This document shows positions 32,518 to 43,312 of a stretch of 64,000 bases of DNA, in pieces; position 1 is the first letter of the stretch; each line of letters begins with the position of its first letter. Both the position numbers and the translations under genes were made by a program. This DNA is from Fragilariopsis cylindrus CCMP1102 (Eukaryota > Bacillariophyta > Bacillariophyceae > Bacillariales > Bacillariaceae): NCBI GenBank assembly GCA_900095095.1, contig FMBT01000340.1:222691-286690 (forward strand), read 5' to 3'. The notes below the pieces were generated by a model. It was not told where the DNA came from. It worked only from the letters and a program-made list of their open reading frames with translations, and searched no databases.

Positions 32518-33591
32518 ATGCATTTTCTTCTCTGCCTTCTTTATCTTGTTTGTGCATCTATGCCGTCTATGGCAAGCTACGTTGTTGGGGGGAAAAATGC
32601 TAAATGTGCTGATGGCACTGAAGTGTCTGAGGATAAATGCTATGCTGCTGCTTGGGAGGTCTGGGGGCCGAGGAGACTTGGAATTTTAGAAGTAGGGATT
32701 TGGAACCATACACCATGTGGCTGCTTCATTTGGAAAAAACATGAAGGGTGGTTTGCTGCTCATTACAAGAATCCAGCTGCGGGAAGCTGTACCGCAGGCT
32801 GGAGGGGAACTAATATCTGTACTACTGCTCTTAGTGTTGATCCGAGTAGCAAACCGAGCACTGTCCCAAGTTTCGAACCAAGTACAATGCCCTCAAGTGT
32901 GCCAAGTACTTCTCCCAGTACCAGCCCCTCTTCTTCACCCACTTTCGAGTCAGTCTCCCACGAGATGTGTGAAAACTTTGCTGTCCATGCTCGAACCACT
33001 GTCACTTTCGGTGGTGTTACAAGCACAATCCAAGATGGGGATGTGGGCGTCTATCCTGGCACTTCCATTACTGGGTCTCATCAGTTTGTGAACGGGGGGG
33101 ACATTGTGTTGAATTCCCCTGCTTTTGCCGATCACGTTGTAGATACTCACGCTTCTGCAATGGAAGGCAACTATGGCACTAGCGAAACGGCCATGGAGAT
33201 CGAGATCGGAGGCATAACTTTCCTTCCAGGAACCTACCGTTCAGGCAGTGCCATCAACTTTGCTCATGGCACTGTTGTCACTCTCGATGGTAACAACGAA
33301 GCTAATCCCGAGTTTATCTTCATTGCTGGCAGCACTCTGGTTACTGCTGCAGACACCTTTTTTGACCTGAAGAACGGTGCCAAAGCGGAGAACGTCGTCT
33401 GGGTTCTTGGTACTGCCGCCACCCTTGGGGCCCGCAGTCATGTTGCCGGCTCCATTATGGCTGGAACCGCCATCACCTTCGGTACCAATTCGAAATTGTA
33501 TGGCTGCGCACTTGCTCAATCTGCCGTGACCTTTGAGAGCGGAGGATCTGTTGTGCTCAATCATTATGAGGGAAACAACCTAATCCTCTAG
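32518..33591 (+). CDS. Secreted Cys-rich / PSS / DUF3494 ice-binding-like protein
   Basis: Single exon, 357 aa from the ATG at 32518, chosen because it starts a signal peptide (MHFLLCLLYLVCASMPSMA). Residues ~24-103 form a Cys-rich module (KCADGTEVSEDKC, HTPCGCFIW, NPAAGSC, NICT) also found twice in the protein at 35607. Residues ~108-145 are PSS repeats. Residues ~150-357 are a DUF3494 domain: FAVHARTTVTFGGVTSTIQD, GDVGVYPGTSITG, SAINFAHGTVVTLDGNNEAN, GARSHVAGSIMAGTAITFGT and YGCALAQSAVTFESGG. DUF3494 proteins fold as a beta-solenoid and many bind ice, but family members also occur in temperate diatoms, so ice binding here is not proven. It is probably secreted or cell-wall attached. The broken copy at 1-1311 shares its domain and 3' flank. 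Confidence 0.9.
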   Translation: MHFLLCLLYLVCASMPSMASYVVGGKNAKCADGTEVSEDKCYAAAWEVWGPRRLGILEVGIWNHTPCGCFIWKKHEGWFAAHYKNPAAGSCTAGWRGTNICTTALSVDPSSKPSTVPSFEPSTMPSSVPSTSPSTSPSSSPTFESVSHEMCENFAVHARTTVTFGGVTSTIQDGDVGVYPGTSITGSHQFVNGGDIVLNSPAFADHVVDTHASAMEGNYGTSETAMEIEIGGITFLPGTYRSGSAINFAHGTVVTLDGNNEANPEFIFIAGSTLVTAADTFFDLKNGAKAENVVWVLGTAATLGARSHVAGSIMAGTAITFGTNSKLYGCALAQSAVTFESGGSVVLNHYEGNNLIL

Positions 33592-34110
33592 AAGTAGTAG
33601 TGCAACTGTTGACGTTTAAAAAAAAGACAAAAGATTTGCATGCACGTACTACTAAACTCACACACCTCAAACGCACACGACACACAAATACACACACACG
33701 CACACAAAACAAACCCTGTATAAGACACCCTTTTATAATAGCAGTATAATTTTATAAATAAATATATTATTTGACTTATTTGACTTATTTCTCTATTTGT
33801 ACAGAGTATATCAGAAAAGAAAAGATAAAAGATTTACAGGTACAAAACCCACACACATCAAACGCACACGACACACAAATACACATGCACACAAAACAAA
33901 CCCGGTATAGACACCCTTTTTAATAGCAGCATAATTTTATAGATAAATATATTGAAATATTATCTGATTTATTTTTCTATTTGTACAGAGTATATCAGAA
34001 GAAGAATATTCTTATCTCTGCGCATCCTTTTTCTTCACGTTCAGCGATTTGTTGTAGTCGAATCGAATCAAGTCCGTCATGGAAAAAATCTATATAACGT
34101 ACACTCTCTA
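33592..34110. repeat. 3' flank of the DUF3494 gene, internally duplicated
   Basis: A unit of roughly 190-200 bp, from AAAAGATTT through the ACACACAAATACAC stretch, ACACCCTTTT, TAATAGCAG and TTTGTACAGAGTATATCAG, occurs twice here (about 33612-33815 and 33825-34000). It occurs once in the 3' flank of the broken gene (1338-1525). The similarity to the first locus continues to about 34110 (TCCGTCATGGAAAAA, TATATAACGTACACTCTC). Confidence 0.7.
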
Positions 34111-35606
34111 TGATAACAGTATAAAAGTACCAGTACCAGTAACAGTACAGTATATAGGATGCAATATAATAAACAACAAACAACGAACTACAGTGGTATA
34201 GTAGCGCATCGGTGCCCTTCTCGGCGACCGATAATGACACATTTTTTGTTTCTGTTTTCTGACTTGACGAAATAATTCGAGAGAGAGAAATAGAAAGACT
34301 TCAGAAACTTCAGAAGAAGAAGAGGAAAAAAAACGGACATATCACACTAAAATTAATTGCTTATTAATATAACGACGTATAAGATAGAGTAAAAATAGGT
34401 AAAAATAGTATAATATTCTATAGTATGAACCCACAAAATAAGTAAATAAATAAATAAATGCCAATACCAATGCCAATGCCAATACCAATACTAACAAAAA
34501 TACCAACAATGATGATAGTAACAACAGCATATCTGAAAATATCTATTGTTTAACTATCACGTAAACATCCTTATGCAGTTGTATTATTTCCGCCTATATA
34601 ACTTTTAATATGTTGGTGATACTGTGCTGATGCATGAGCTGCGATATTTCGTTTCGTTTTATGAGACGTCGTATTATTGTAGTGGATTCATCGGCAACAT
34701 CGTACCGTATAACTATAAATAATGGATTTGCTGTACATGATGATACGATACGATACGATACGATACGATACATCTGCTTATGTACTACTAGTGGAGGAAT
34801 CAAAAAATCATTGGATACATTATATTATGGCACGTCGTGACGTCCGTCCAGAAAAACTAAGAGAAACTGAGGCATAATATGGAACTGTAATTCAAATTAA
34901 GTCATTACTTGGCATGGCATGCATCACAGTACTAATTATAGTAGAAATTAAATTCAGGTGGTATAGTGCGAAGACGAGATAGCAACTTACCATAAGAAAT
35001 ACATCCCCTTACTGTCCTATTTGCAGCAGCAGCAGCAGCAGCAGCAGCAACGACCTGTTGCGAGTGATATATCTGTCATACATACTGTGCTTATATACAC
35101 GACACGATGATGTGGAACATACACGAAGCAGCAGAAGCAGGCAATCACCACACAGGTATGGCTTGAATACCATTCCTTAACATGCGTCAGTATCATCATA
35201 CCTTAACTTGACAGCACGAGTATGCGTAATCGACAAGACATGTGCCGACAACGTAATGATCCTAATAAAAATAAAAGTACAACTACTATTACAGAAGTGC
35301 AATATGATAAGATATAATATAACATCAACAACAACAAACAAAAATGATAGCAATAATAACAGCAACACGTTTATGTTAGAATATCTTTTCTTTAATAACT
35401 ACAAAGTACATATCATTTTTTTCATCATCATCATTATTGTTCTATTATTTGTTTTCTTCTTCCAATCTCACGTTACTATTGTTTTCCTCTTTCCTCTTTA
35501 TTCTTCAATAAAATTTCCAATAAATGCCGAAACAAATTGAATCAATCAAACCAAACGGAACTAAATCAAACGATACAAATCAATCAGCTACCTTTCTTCT
35601 GCTACA
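34111..35606. other. Intergenic, microsatellites, no gene seen
   Basis: Contains CCAATACCAATGCCAATG-type repeats at 34460-34495, (GATAC)n at 34742-34771 and (CAG)n at 35023-35048. The last 200 bases before 35607 are CAAATCAA-rich, as is common upstream of genes here. Short open frames on both strands are not protein-like. Confidence 0.4.
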
Positions 35607-38600
35607 ATGAACTTCTCCATCGCCATCATGTTCCTCATGGGAGGACTCTTACAAGTCGATTCCAAACAATGTTCTGACACGGCAGCTCCTACTATCAAGA
35701 TTGATGGGAATGAGTGTCAAGATTATACTGTCAAGGCAAGCACATCCTTGGGCTCGCCGGTAGCAGTAAAATGGAAACCTGCAATTCAAGATGACTGTGA
35801 TTCTAAAGCTAAGTTTGTTAGGTCAAGCAAAAGTAGTGGTGATATGTTTGATGTTGGTACCACACCTGTTATGTGGACATACAAATACTTAAAAAACACG
35901 AATGAAGTAGAATTTGCCACCTGCACCTTCAATGTTATTGTGAGTGATGTTATTGTAAGTGATTGTTCTGACACGGCAGTTCCTACTATCAAGATTGATG
36001 GGAATGAGTGTCAAGATTATACTGTCAAGACAAGCACATCCTTGGGCTCGCCGGTAGCAGTAAAATGGAAACCTGCAATTCAAGATGACTGTGATTCTAA
36101 AGCTAAGTTTGTTAAGTCAAGCAAAAGTAGTGGTGATACGTTTGATGTTGGTACCACACCTGTTATGTGGACATACAAATACTTAGAAAACACGAATGAA
36201 GTAGAATTTGCCACCTGCACCTTCAATGTTATTGTAAGTGATGTTTCAGACACTTATTTTAACGGGGGAGATAATATTGCTAAATGTGATGACGGCACTG
36301 AAGTTTCTGAGGATGAATGCTTTATTGCTGCTAGTGAGGTTAATGGGAACCCACTCAGTGAATTTATTGTTTTTGAACCGGATAGTGAGGGTTTGCCATG
36401 CGGCTGCTGGTTTTATGAAGAGAGTGCTTTTTTCAGGAATCCAACATCTGTTGGAAACTGTGATTTTAATGCAGAATTTCGTGAAAATCTTGTCTGTAAG
36501 ACACCACCAGCTGACCCACTGAACTGTTCTGAATCGACAGCTCCTACTATCAAGATTGACGGAAATGAGTGTCAAGATTATACTGTCAAGGCAAGCACAT
36601 CCTTGGGCTTGCCGGTAGCAGTAAAATGGAAACCTGCAATTCAAGATGACTGTGATTCTAAAGCTAAGTTTGTTTCATTTAGCAAGAAAAGTGGTGATAC
36701 GTTTGATGTTGGTACCACACCTGTTATGTGGACATACAAATACTTAGAAAACACGAATGAAGTAGAATTTGCCACCTGCACCTTCAATGTTATTGTAAGT
36801 GATGTTTCAGACACTTATTTTAATGGGGGGGATAATATTGCTAAATGTGATGACGGCACTGAAGTTTCTGAGGATGAATGCTTTATTGCTGCTAGTGAGG
36901 TTAATGGGAACCCACTCAGTGAATTTATTGTTGTTGAACCGAATTTTAAGGGTTTGCTGCCATGCGGCTGCTGGTTTTATGAAGACAGTGCTTATTTCAG
37001 GAATCCAACATCTGTTGAAAACTGTGATTTTATTGCAGAATTTCGTGAAAATCTTGTCTGTAAGACACCACCAGCTGAACAGCCAAGCTCAGCACCAAGT
37101 TCCGTCCCAAGCACATTGCCACCAAGTTCAAACCCCAGTGATGTGCCTAGTTTTGCGCCAAGTTCTGCACCAAGTGCTGGTCCAAGTTCCATTCCAAGTC
37201 TTACACCAAGTGGTGCACCCAGCTCTTCTCCTAGTTTGGATCCAAGTGGCGCACCAAGTTCAGCACCAAGTTCAATCCCAAGTGATGTGCCTAGTTTTGT
37301 GCCAAGTTCTGCACCAAGTGCTGGTCCAAGTTCTATTCCAAGTCTTACACCAAGTGGTGCACCCAGCTTTTCTCCTAGTTTGGATCCAAGTGGCGCACCA
37401 TTTTCAGCACCAAGTTCAATCCCAAGTGATGTGCCTAGTTTTGTGCCAAGTTCTGCACCAAGTGCTGGTCCAAGTTCTATTCCAAGTCTTACACCAAGTT
37501 CTGCACCCAGCTTTTCTCCTAGTTTGGATCCAAGTGGCGCACCAAGTTCAGCACCAAGTTCAATCCCGAGTGATGTGCCTAGTTTTGTGCCAAGTTCTGC
37601 ACCAAGTGCTGATCCAAGTTCTATTCCAAGTCTTACACCAAGTGGTGCACCCAGCTTTTCTCCTAGTTTGGATCCAAGTAGCGCACCAAGTCCAGCACCA
37701 AGTTCAAACCCCAGTGATGTGCCTAGTTTTGTGCCAAGTTCTGCACCAAGTGCTGGTCCAAGTTCCATTCCAAGTCTCACACCAAGTGGTGCACCCAGCT
37801 TTTCTCCTAGTTTGGATCCGAGTGGCGCACCAAGTTCAGCACCAAGTTCATCATCTAGTGCTTTACCAAGTTTATTGCCAAGTTCCATTCCAGGTCAAAA
37901 GCCTAGTCAAGCACCAAGTGATGAATCTAGTTCTTCTCCTAGTTTGGATCCAAGTAGCAAACCAAGTACTGTCCCAAGTTTCGAACCAAGTTCTTTGCCC
38001 AATGGTTCTCCTAGCGCTGGTCCAAGTTCTGGTCCGAGCTTTAAGCCTAGTCAATCACCAAGTGTTGTACCTAGTTCCGGTCCCAGTCAGGATCCAAGCA
38101 GCAAACCAAGTGCTGTCCCAAGTTTTACACCAAGTTCTTTGCCTAGTGGAAATCCTAGTGCTGGTCTAAGTTCTGGTCGGAGCCTTAAGCCTAGTCAATC
38201 ACCAAGTGATGTACCTAGTTCCGCTCTTAATCTAGATCCAAGTAGCAAGCCGAGTGCTGTTCCAAGTCTTGTTCCTAGCTCTGCTCTTAGCTTTGATCCA
38301 AGTGTAGGACCAAGTGCAATAACAAGTGAGGTTCCTAGTGCTGCTCTTAGTTTTATCCCCAGTATTTCACCAAGTTTTCCACCAAGTTCCGCTCCAAGTC
38401 TTGACCCAAGTACAATGCCCTCAAGTGTGCCAACTATGACGCCTTCTTCCACTTTTGCTGCCATTGCACTGATCTCTCAAGATATATCTCTAAAAGATGC
38501 ACAATCTGGTAAGCTACACCCTTAAATTTCCCTAAATACATTGTATATATCATTTGCTGATAGCTGATTTTCCATCCATGTATCTTTCTTACTACTTCTA

Positions 38601-39859
38601 TCATATTTATAGGTTATGAAGAGACAGCAGCAAAAACTGCTGGGACGAAACAACGCCGCCGTGCTCTACAGAGTACAAATGATCTAGAAGAAGTTGAGAC
38701 ACTAGTAGAAACAACTGCAACTGCAACATCCTGTGATAAGATTACAGAAGAAACTGGAGTAGGTACAGTTGGTAAGCAATGTTTCACTTTTGTAACAACC
38801 ATCACTGCTAAAGTAAGCACAGGCGTCAATGTTCAAAAAGCTGTAGGAGATATCGAAGGTGCAATCTCCTCAGGAAAGTTTGCAAGTGACTTAGAGACAG
38901 ACCAGGGAATAGAAGCAATTGTAATTTTGCCCCCTAGCGAGGAGCCAAGTTCTTTCCCCAGTTCAAGTCCAAGTACATCAATTGAGCCAAGTTTAACCCC
39001 AAGCATTGAGCCTAGTGCTGTACCCAGCTTAAGTAATGCACCCAGCACAAGTGCTGTACCCAGTACTGTGCCCAGTGCAACTGCGGAACCAAGTTTCAGC
39101 TTTGCACCTAGTTCCCTTCCAAGTCTTTTACCGAGTGCTGTGCCTAGTTTCATTCCAAGCTTTGTGCCAAGTGATGCTCCTAGCTCTGTTCCTAGTCTTG
39201 ATCCGAGCGGTGCACCAAGTTTTGTCCAGAGCTCGAAACCAAGTTCATTGCCTAGTCCTGCACCCACCATTGACTGTTCAAATGATCTTAACTTTAGATT
39301 CAAAGGCGAGTCGTCAAGAACGTGTGATTCATACGTTGCTTTCAAACCTGGCAAGAGATGTAAAAAGGAGCAGCCTGGCACAGGAAAGAAAGTTAGAAAA
39401 TTTTGTCCTGGTACATGCAAGAAGAAATGCAAGACTCCAAGTTTCGTCCCGAGCTTAAAACCAAGTTCATTGTCTAGTCCTGCACCCACCAATGACTGCT
39501 CAAATGATCTTGACTTTAGATTTGAAGGTGATTCATCAAGAACCTGTGATTCATACGTTGCTTTCAAACCCGTCAAGAGATGTAAAAAAGAGCAGCCTGG
39601 CACAGGAAAGAAAGTTAGAAAATCTTGTCCTGGTACTTGCAAGAAGAAATGCAAGACTCCACGTGGTGAGTGCGAAAATTTAAAGACATTCCAATTTCAA
39701 GGCAATCGGAAATTTACATGTGATTTATACGTTGCTGTAAAACCCAACAAGAGATGTAGAAAGGAAGTCCAAGGTAAAAGGGATAACGTCACTGGTAAAT
39801 TAAAGAGGGTAAGATTCTTCTGTCCTGCTACATGCAAGAGGAAATGCAAGTCTCTCTAA
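35607..39859 (+). CDS. Secreted HYR / Cys-rich / PSS-repeat / ShK-like surface protein
   Basis: Two exons, 35607-38508 and 38613-39859, with a 104-bp intron, giving 1382 aa. Order: signal peptide (MNFSIAIMFLMGGLLQVDSK); HYR-like domain 1 (~22-115), 2 (~118-210) and 3 (~305-398), each with C-x-D-x-x-x-PTIKIDGNEC, VAVKWKPAIQDDC, FDVGTTPVMWTY and CTFNVIV; two Cys-rich modules (~215-300, ~400-488) with KCDDGTEVSEDEC and PCGCWFYE; a long PSS repeat tract (~490-948); a linker with QRRRALQ and a Cys pair; a second PSS tract (~1075-1186); and three six-Cys ShK-like units (~1187-1382; TCDSYVAF, KRCKKE, CPGTCKKKC). HYR and ShK-type modules mediate adhesion or protein binding, and PSS tracts are typical of extended, O-glycosylated diatom wall proteins. 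I infer a cell-surface adhesin or extracellular matrix protein. The repeats make all frames open on both strands; only this frame has the domains. Confidence 0.88.
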
Positions 39860-40270
39860 CTACAGTAGTACAGTATGACGAAAAAAAGGAGATCCAAAAA
39901 GTGTGGCTGAGATCTTCTCTTCTCTACTCTACTCTACTCTACTCTACTCCACACTATAATTTTCAAATACAATGACCAGAGAACATGACTATGAATTAGG
40001 AAATAAACAAACAAGAAAGAATAAAATATTTTCTAACTTTTTATTCGTCATTCATTGAATTTGATATATTGGAGTTAAGCAGATATTACGTGTTCATCTG
40101 AATTGTACTATTGAATGATTTGTAATGATATGATTGTTGTGTAACTTCTTGGTTTTTGTCTAAAATTGTTGTATTGTATTGGTATAGTACCGTACGTAAC
40201 TATAACCTGTTCGTTGTTATTGTTTCTTTCTTTCTTTCATCGTTGACTTCCATCATTAGTCGCATTTTCA
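39860..40270. other. Short intergenic region between convergent genes
   Basis: Holds (CTCTA)n near 39918-39946 and AT-rich sequence expected of the 3' ends of the two converging genes. No gene is seen. Confidence 0.4.
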
Positions 40271-43200
40271 TCACCCTGCATGCTTACCTTTATTATTATT
40301 ATTACTCATACTATTTTTATTTGCGTCCCATAAAAAACTAATTGAATTTAATTTTTCGATCCTATTTTTTGGTAATTTACCACATTGAAATAATGCACGT
40401 TGACGGAATATCCATAACCTCAATGGTGACATCAGAATTACATTTCGTGCTTGTGCTTGTGCTTGTGATTGGTGCGTTCGAATTTGCGTTTGTGTTTGCA
40501 ATTGTGGTTGTGATTGTGATTGTTCATTATAATTACTATAATCACCATTCTTGCTACTTCTACTTCTACCGTCATCAATCATCATATCAGAATGATACTG
40601 TTGTTCTTGTTCTTGATCTTGATCTTGTTGTTGCTTTTCTTGATCTTGATGATTGTTATGATTGTTATGATTATTATGATATAACGATGGCAATGACGAT
40701 GATGAGGATGAAAATAAAAACAATTCTTCTTCTTTATTTTTAGTAACACGTGTTGTACCATATTTTGATTTATATTGAATTAATTTCTGATACATATCAT
40801 TCCATGGGATTTGTTTATTCCAACAAAAGTTTATATCATTTAACAATTGTATTCGTTCATGTGCTAATTTACCTAATTTGTAATTAGATCGTTGTCGTTT
40901 CACCCATGAACCTAATTGTTTATTACCATTACAATGTCGTGGTACGTTTGTATTACCATTATTATCAATTTGGTATTTAGTTAATAGTTTATAGAATTTG
41001 ATCCATTTTTCATCTGTTGATGGTAATGTTGATGTTATTGATTTCGATGATGATGATGACAAAGACGATGAAGATGAAGATGACGATGACGACGATGCCG
41101 GCACTAATGTATTAGATCTCAGGAATAAAGACGACGATGATAGCGATGGAGACGGTGGCGGCAAGAACGATGTAAGAGTTGAATCATTATCGCCATTCAC
41201 TCGTTCCCGGTCGGTGATAGAATATTTGGCAATAGTACCAGCAATATCATTATCATCCGCTTTTGTTACAACCATACCAGCATTACCATATGATAACTCT
41301 CCTTCTGCTGCTGCTGCTGCAACCATACCAGCATCTATTGCTGCTACTGTCGTTGATGTTGGCAGTAGTTTCGTGTCATACATGAAATGATTCCTTACAT
41401 TAACAGTCTCATCACAATTTGTAGGTAATAACAACAATGGCGTTGGCGTTTGTTGTTGTTGCTGCAGTTGACGAGTCGTACTATCTTCATTTTCTGCTGT
41501 TGTTGGCTGTAGTTGCGATGTACCTATACCCATACCCATACCTACAATAGGATCTCTTGTTGTTGTTGTTGTTGTTGTTGCTGTACGCATATATGCTGCT
41601 GCTGGTGGTGGTGGTGGTGGTAGTGGTGGTGGATTAGCCGTAGTAGTAGTAGTAGTAGTAGTAGATGTAGTTCCAGGATAAATTAAAGTAGTTGATGAGA
41701 ATATTCTTGCTGATACTGGTGTAGAAATATGTCTACTTGCCAGCAATGATCCTGTTACTGGAGCAGCAATGTGTCTACTTGTAATATTAGTTGCTGCCTC
41801 TACCCCTGCCCCTGCCACCGCTCTAGCTTTGATGCTAACGTTATTATCTGTAATTCTATTTGATATTCGTCTTTGTGAAATCATTCGTGATGGTGGTATT
41901 CCTGGAACTATTCTTATATTGTCATCATTACCATTGTCATTGTCGTTATCATCATAAACAGCGTTGCCATTGTAATTCTCATCGATCGTTGAATTGTCTG
42001 TTACTGTCTTCTTAATGAATAAGGACTGTGTCGATAACAACTTTTGTTGACCCACTTCTTCCTCTTCTTTATCAGCTTCAACTTCACTTTCAAAGTGGAC
42101 TAATACTCTTTCGTGATCTTGATTCTGATATTGATCTTGATCTTGATGACACGGGTTACCAGTACTACTAGTGCTAAGTTCAACAATTTCTTTTTCTAAA
42201 GAATTAATTCTCGTTAATGCTTTCTGTATAGCCAAATCTTTTTGCTTGAAACTATCTTCCCAAAATGTAGCACTGGTAATCGTCGTAGTATTGGTACTAT
42301 ACGTCGCAGTCGTTGCTTGTTGTCTTTGTTGGAGTTGTTCTATATTAGCATTCACATTCACATTCACATTCATATTCATATTCGTATTCGTATTCGTATT
42401 CGTATCCATGTTATGGTTGCTGCTGCTGCTGTCAACAACGGCATTATTGTTGTTGTTGGTGCATTTATTCGTAATCAATTTATTGTTGTTACGCTTTGGC
42501 TTCGGCTTCTGTTTTTTCTCTTTTTCTTGTTCAAGTTGTTGTAATTGCATCATTTCCTTTTCGAAGAACGCTCTTTGTTGATCACGAAGCTGTTGTTGAC
42601 ATTCACCATATCGTTGATCTGTCATATCATTAGAATTGATAATGCTGTTCTTGTTCTTGTTCTTATTTGGAAGTGGTTGTGGTTGTTGCTGTTGCTGTTG
42701 CTGTATTGAATTTGCCACAATTTGTTGAGATTGTTGTAAACGTGCTTGTGTTGGCGGTTGTTGCTGCGGCGGACGTTGCTGTTCTCTGCGACAATAGTTG
42801 GATTGTACTTGTTGTTGAAATGGCGAACCCTTATTCTCCTCCTCACGACGATCTACCTGCTTCGTCTTCGTCATCGTCAACGACGTCATCAACTGTATAT
42901 CATCTGTCGTTGGACATATTATTTCTTGAGGTTGCTGCTGCTGCTGCTGCTGCTGTGCCTGCTGCTTTTGATGTTGTAATTCTTGTGCCAGCCGCATAAG
43001 TTCATCATCGGTAGGACGGTGAACTAGTTGTTGTTGTTTTTGTTGTGGTGGTGATGATGAGACTGATGGCGGAGTAGTCACTTCTTCTTCTTCGTACTGC
43101 TTTTGACATCGCTGTTGTAGCTGTTGTTCCGATTTCGATTGAGGAGCTACTGCGTGTAGTACTACTTGTACCGGTTCTAAAAAAGAACTATAATTATCTT

Positions 43201-43312
43201 CATGAATAACAAAACTGCTATCTTCATCACCACAGAGATTATTGACGGCAGCATAGATTGCATCATTATCACCTCCACCGTTACATTCAGCAATGCTGTA
43301 CGGGTCAATCAT
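40271..43312 (-). CDS. Gln-rich protein with two helicase-associated (HA) domains
   Basis: Single exon, 1013 aa from the first in-frame ATG at 43312 (the open frame begins a little earlier at a TTG). Most of the protein is low complexity: poly-Gln, poly-Asn, Thr- and Ser-rich tracts encoded by trinucleotide repeats. The C-terminal quarter holds two helicase-associated domains (PF03457 type): one with KWIKFYKLLTKYQ, NVPRHCNGNKQLGSWVKRQR, GKLAHERIQLLNDINFCW, and one split by a Gln/Asp-rich insert, with DMYQKLIQYKSKYGTTRV and LWIFRQRALFQCGKLPKNRI, then SISFLW. HA domains are small three-helix units resembling Myb/SANT folds and are expanded in diatoms as proteins with no helicase part. A nuclear, DNA-binding role is a reasonable guess but unproven. 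The repeat-encoded tracts should vary in length between strains. Confidence 0.8.
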   Translation of the reverse strand: MIDPYSIAECNGGGDNDAIYAAVNNLCGDEDSSFVIHEDNYSSFLEPVQVVLHAVAPQSKSEQQLQQRCQKQYEEEEVTTPPSVSSSPPQQKQQQLVHRPTDDELMRLAQELQHQKQQAQQQQQQQQPQEIICPTTDDIQLMTSLTMTKTKQVDRREEENKGSPFQQQVQSNYCRREQQRPPQQQPPTQARLQQSQQIVANSIQQQQQQQPQPLPNKNKNKNSIINSNDMTDQRYGECQQQLRDQQRAFFEKEMMQLQQLEQEKEKKQKPKPKRNNNKLITNKCTNNNNNAVVDSSSSNHNMDTNTNTNTNMNMNVNVNVNANIEQLQQRQQATTATYSTNTTTITSATFWEDSFKQKDLAIQKALTRINSLEKEIVELSTSSTGNPCHQDQDQYQNQDHERVLVHFESEVEADKEEEEVGQQKLLSTQSLFIKKTVTDNSTIDENYNGNAVYDDNDNDNGNDDNIRIVPGIPPSRMISQRRISNRITDNNVSIKARAVAGAGVEAATNITSRHIAAPVTGSLLASRHISTPVSARIFSSTTLIYPGTTSTTTTTTTTANPPPLPPPPPPAAAYMRTATTTTTTTRDPIVGMGMGIGTSQLQPTTAENEDSTTRQLQQQQQTPTPLLLLPTNCDETVNVRNHFMYDTKLLPTSTTVAAIDAGMVAAAAAEGELSYGNAGMVVTKADDNDIAGTIAKYSITDRERVNGDNDSTLTSFLPPPSPSLSSSSLFLRSNTLVPASSSSSSSSSSSLSSSSSKSITSTLPSTDEKWIKFYKLLTKYQIDNNGNTNVPRHCNGNKQLGSWVKRQRSNYKLGKLAHERIQLLNDINFCWNKQIPWNDMYQKLIQYKSKYGTTRVTKNKEEELFLFSSSSSSLPSLYHNNHNNHNNHQDQEKQQQDQDQEQEQQYHSDMMIDDGRSRSSKNGDYSNYNEQSQSQPQLQTQTQIRTHQSQAQAQARNVILMSPLRLWIFRQRALFQCGKLPKNRIEKLNSISFLWDANKNSMSNNNNKGKHAG

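Noticed and set aside
36992-37888. Long antisense ORF of 298 codons (and an equally long +1 frame at 36799-38169) over the PSS tract
   Set aside because: The repeated CCAAGTNNN codon pattern leaves all frames open on both strands. Only the PSS frame joins the HYR, Cys-rich and ShK-like domains. Similar shadows at 140-385, 187-594 and 38833-39654 were rejected for the same reason.
42171-42581. Plus-strand ORFs rich in Val/Leu/Phe
   Set aside because: Complement of the Gln/Asn trinucleotide tracts of the HA-domain gene; apparent membrane helices are artefacts of repeat translation. The same holds for 40998-41390 and 16475-16866.
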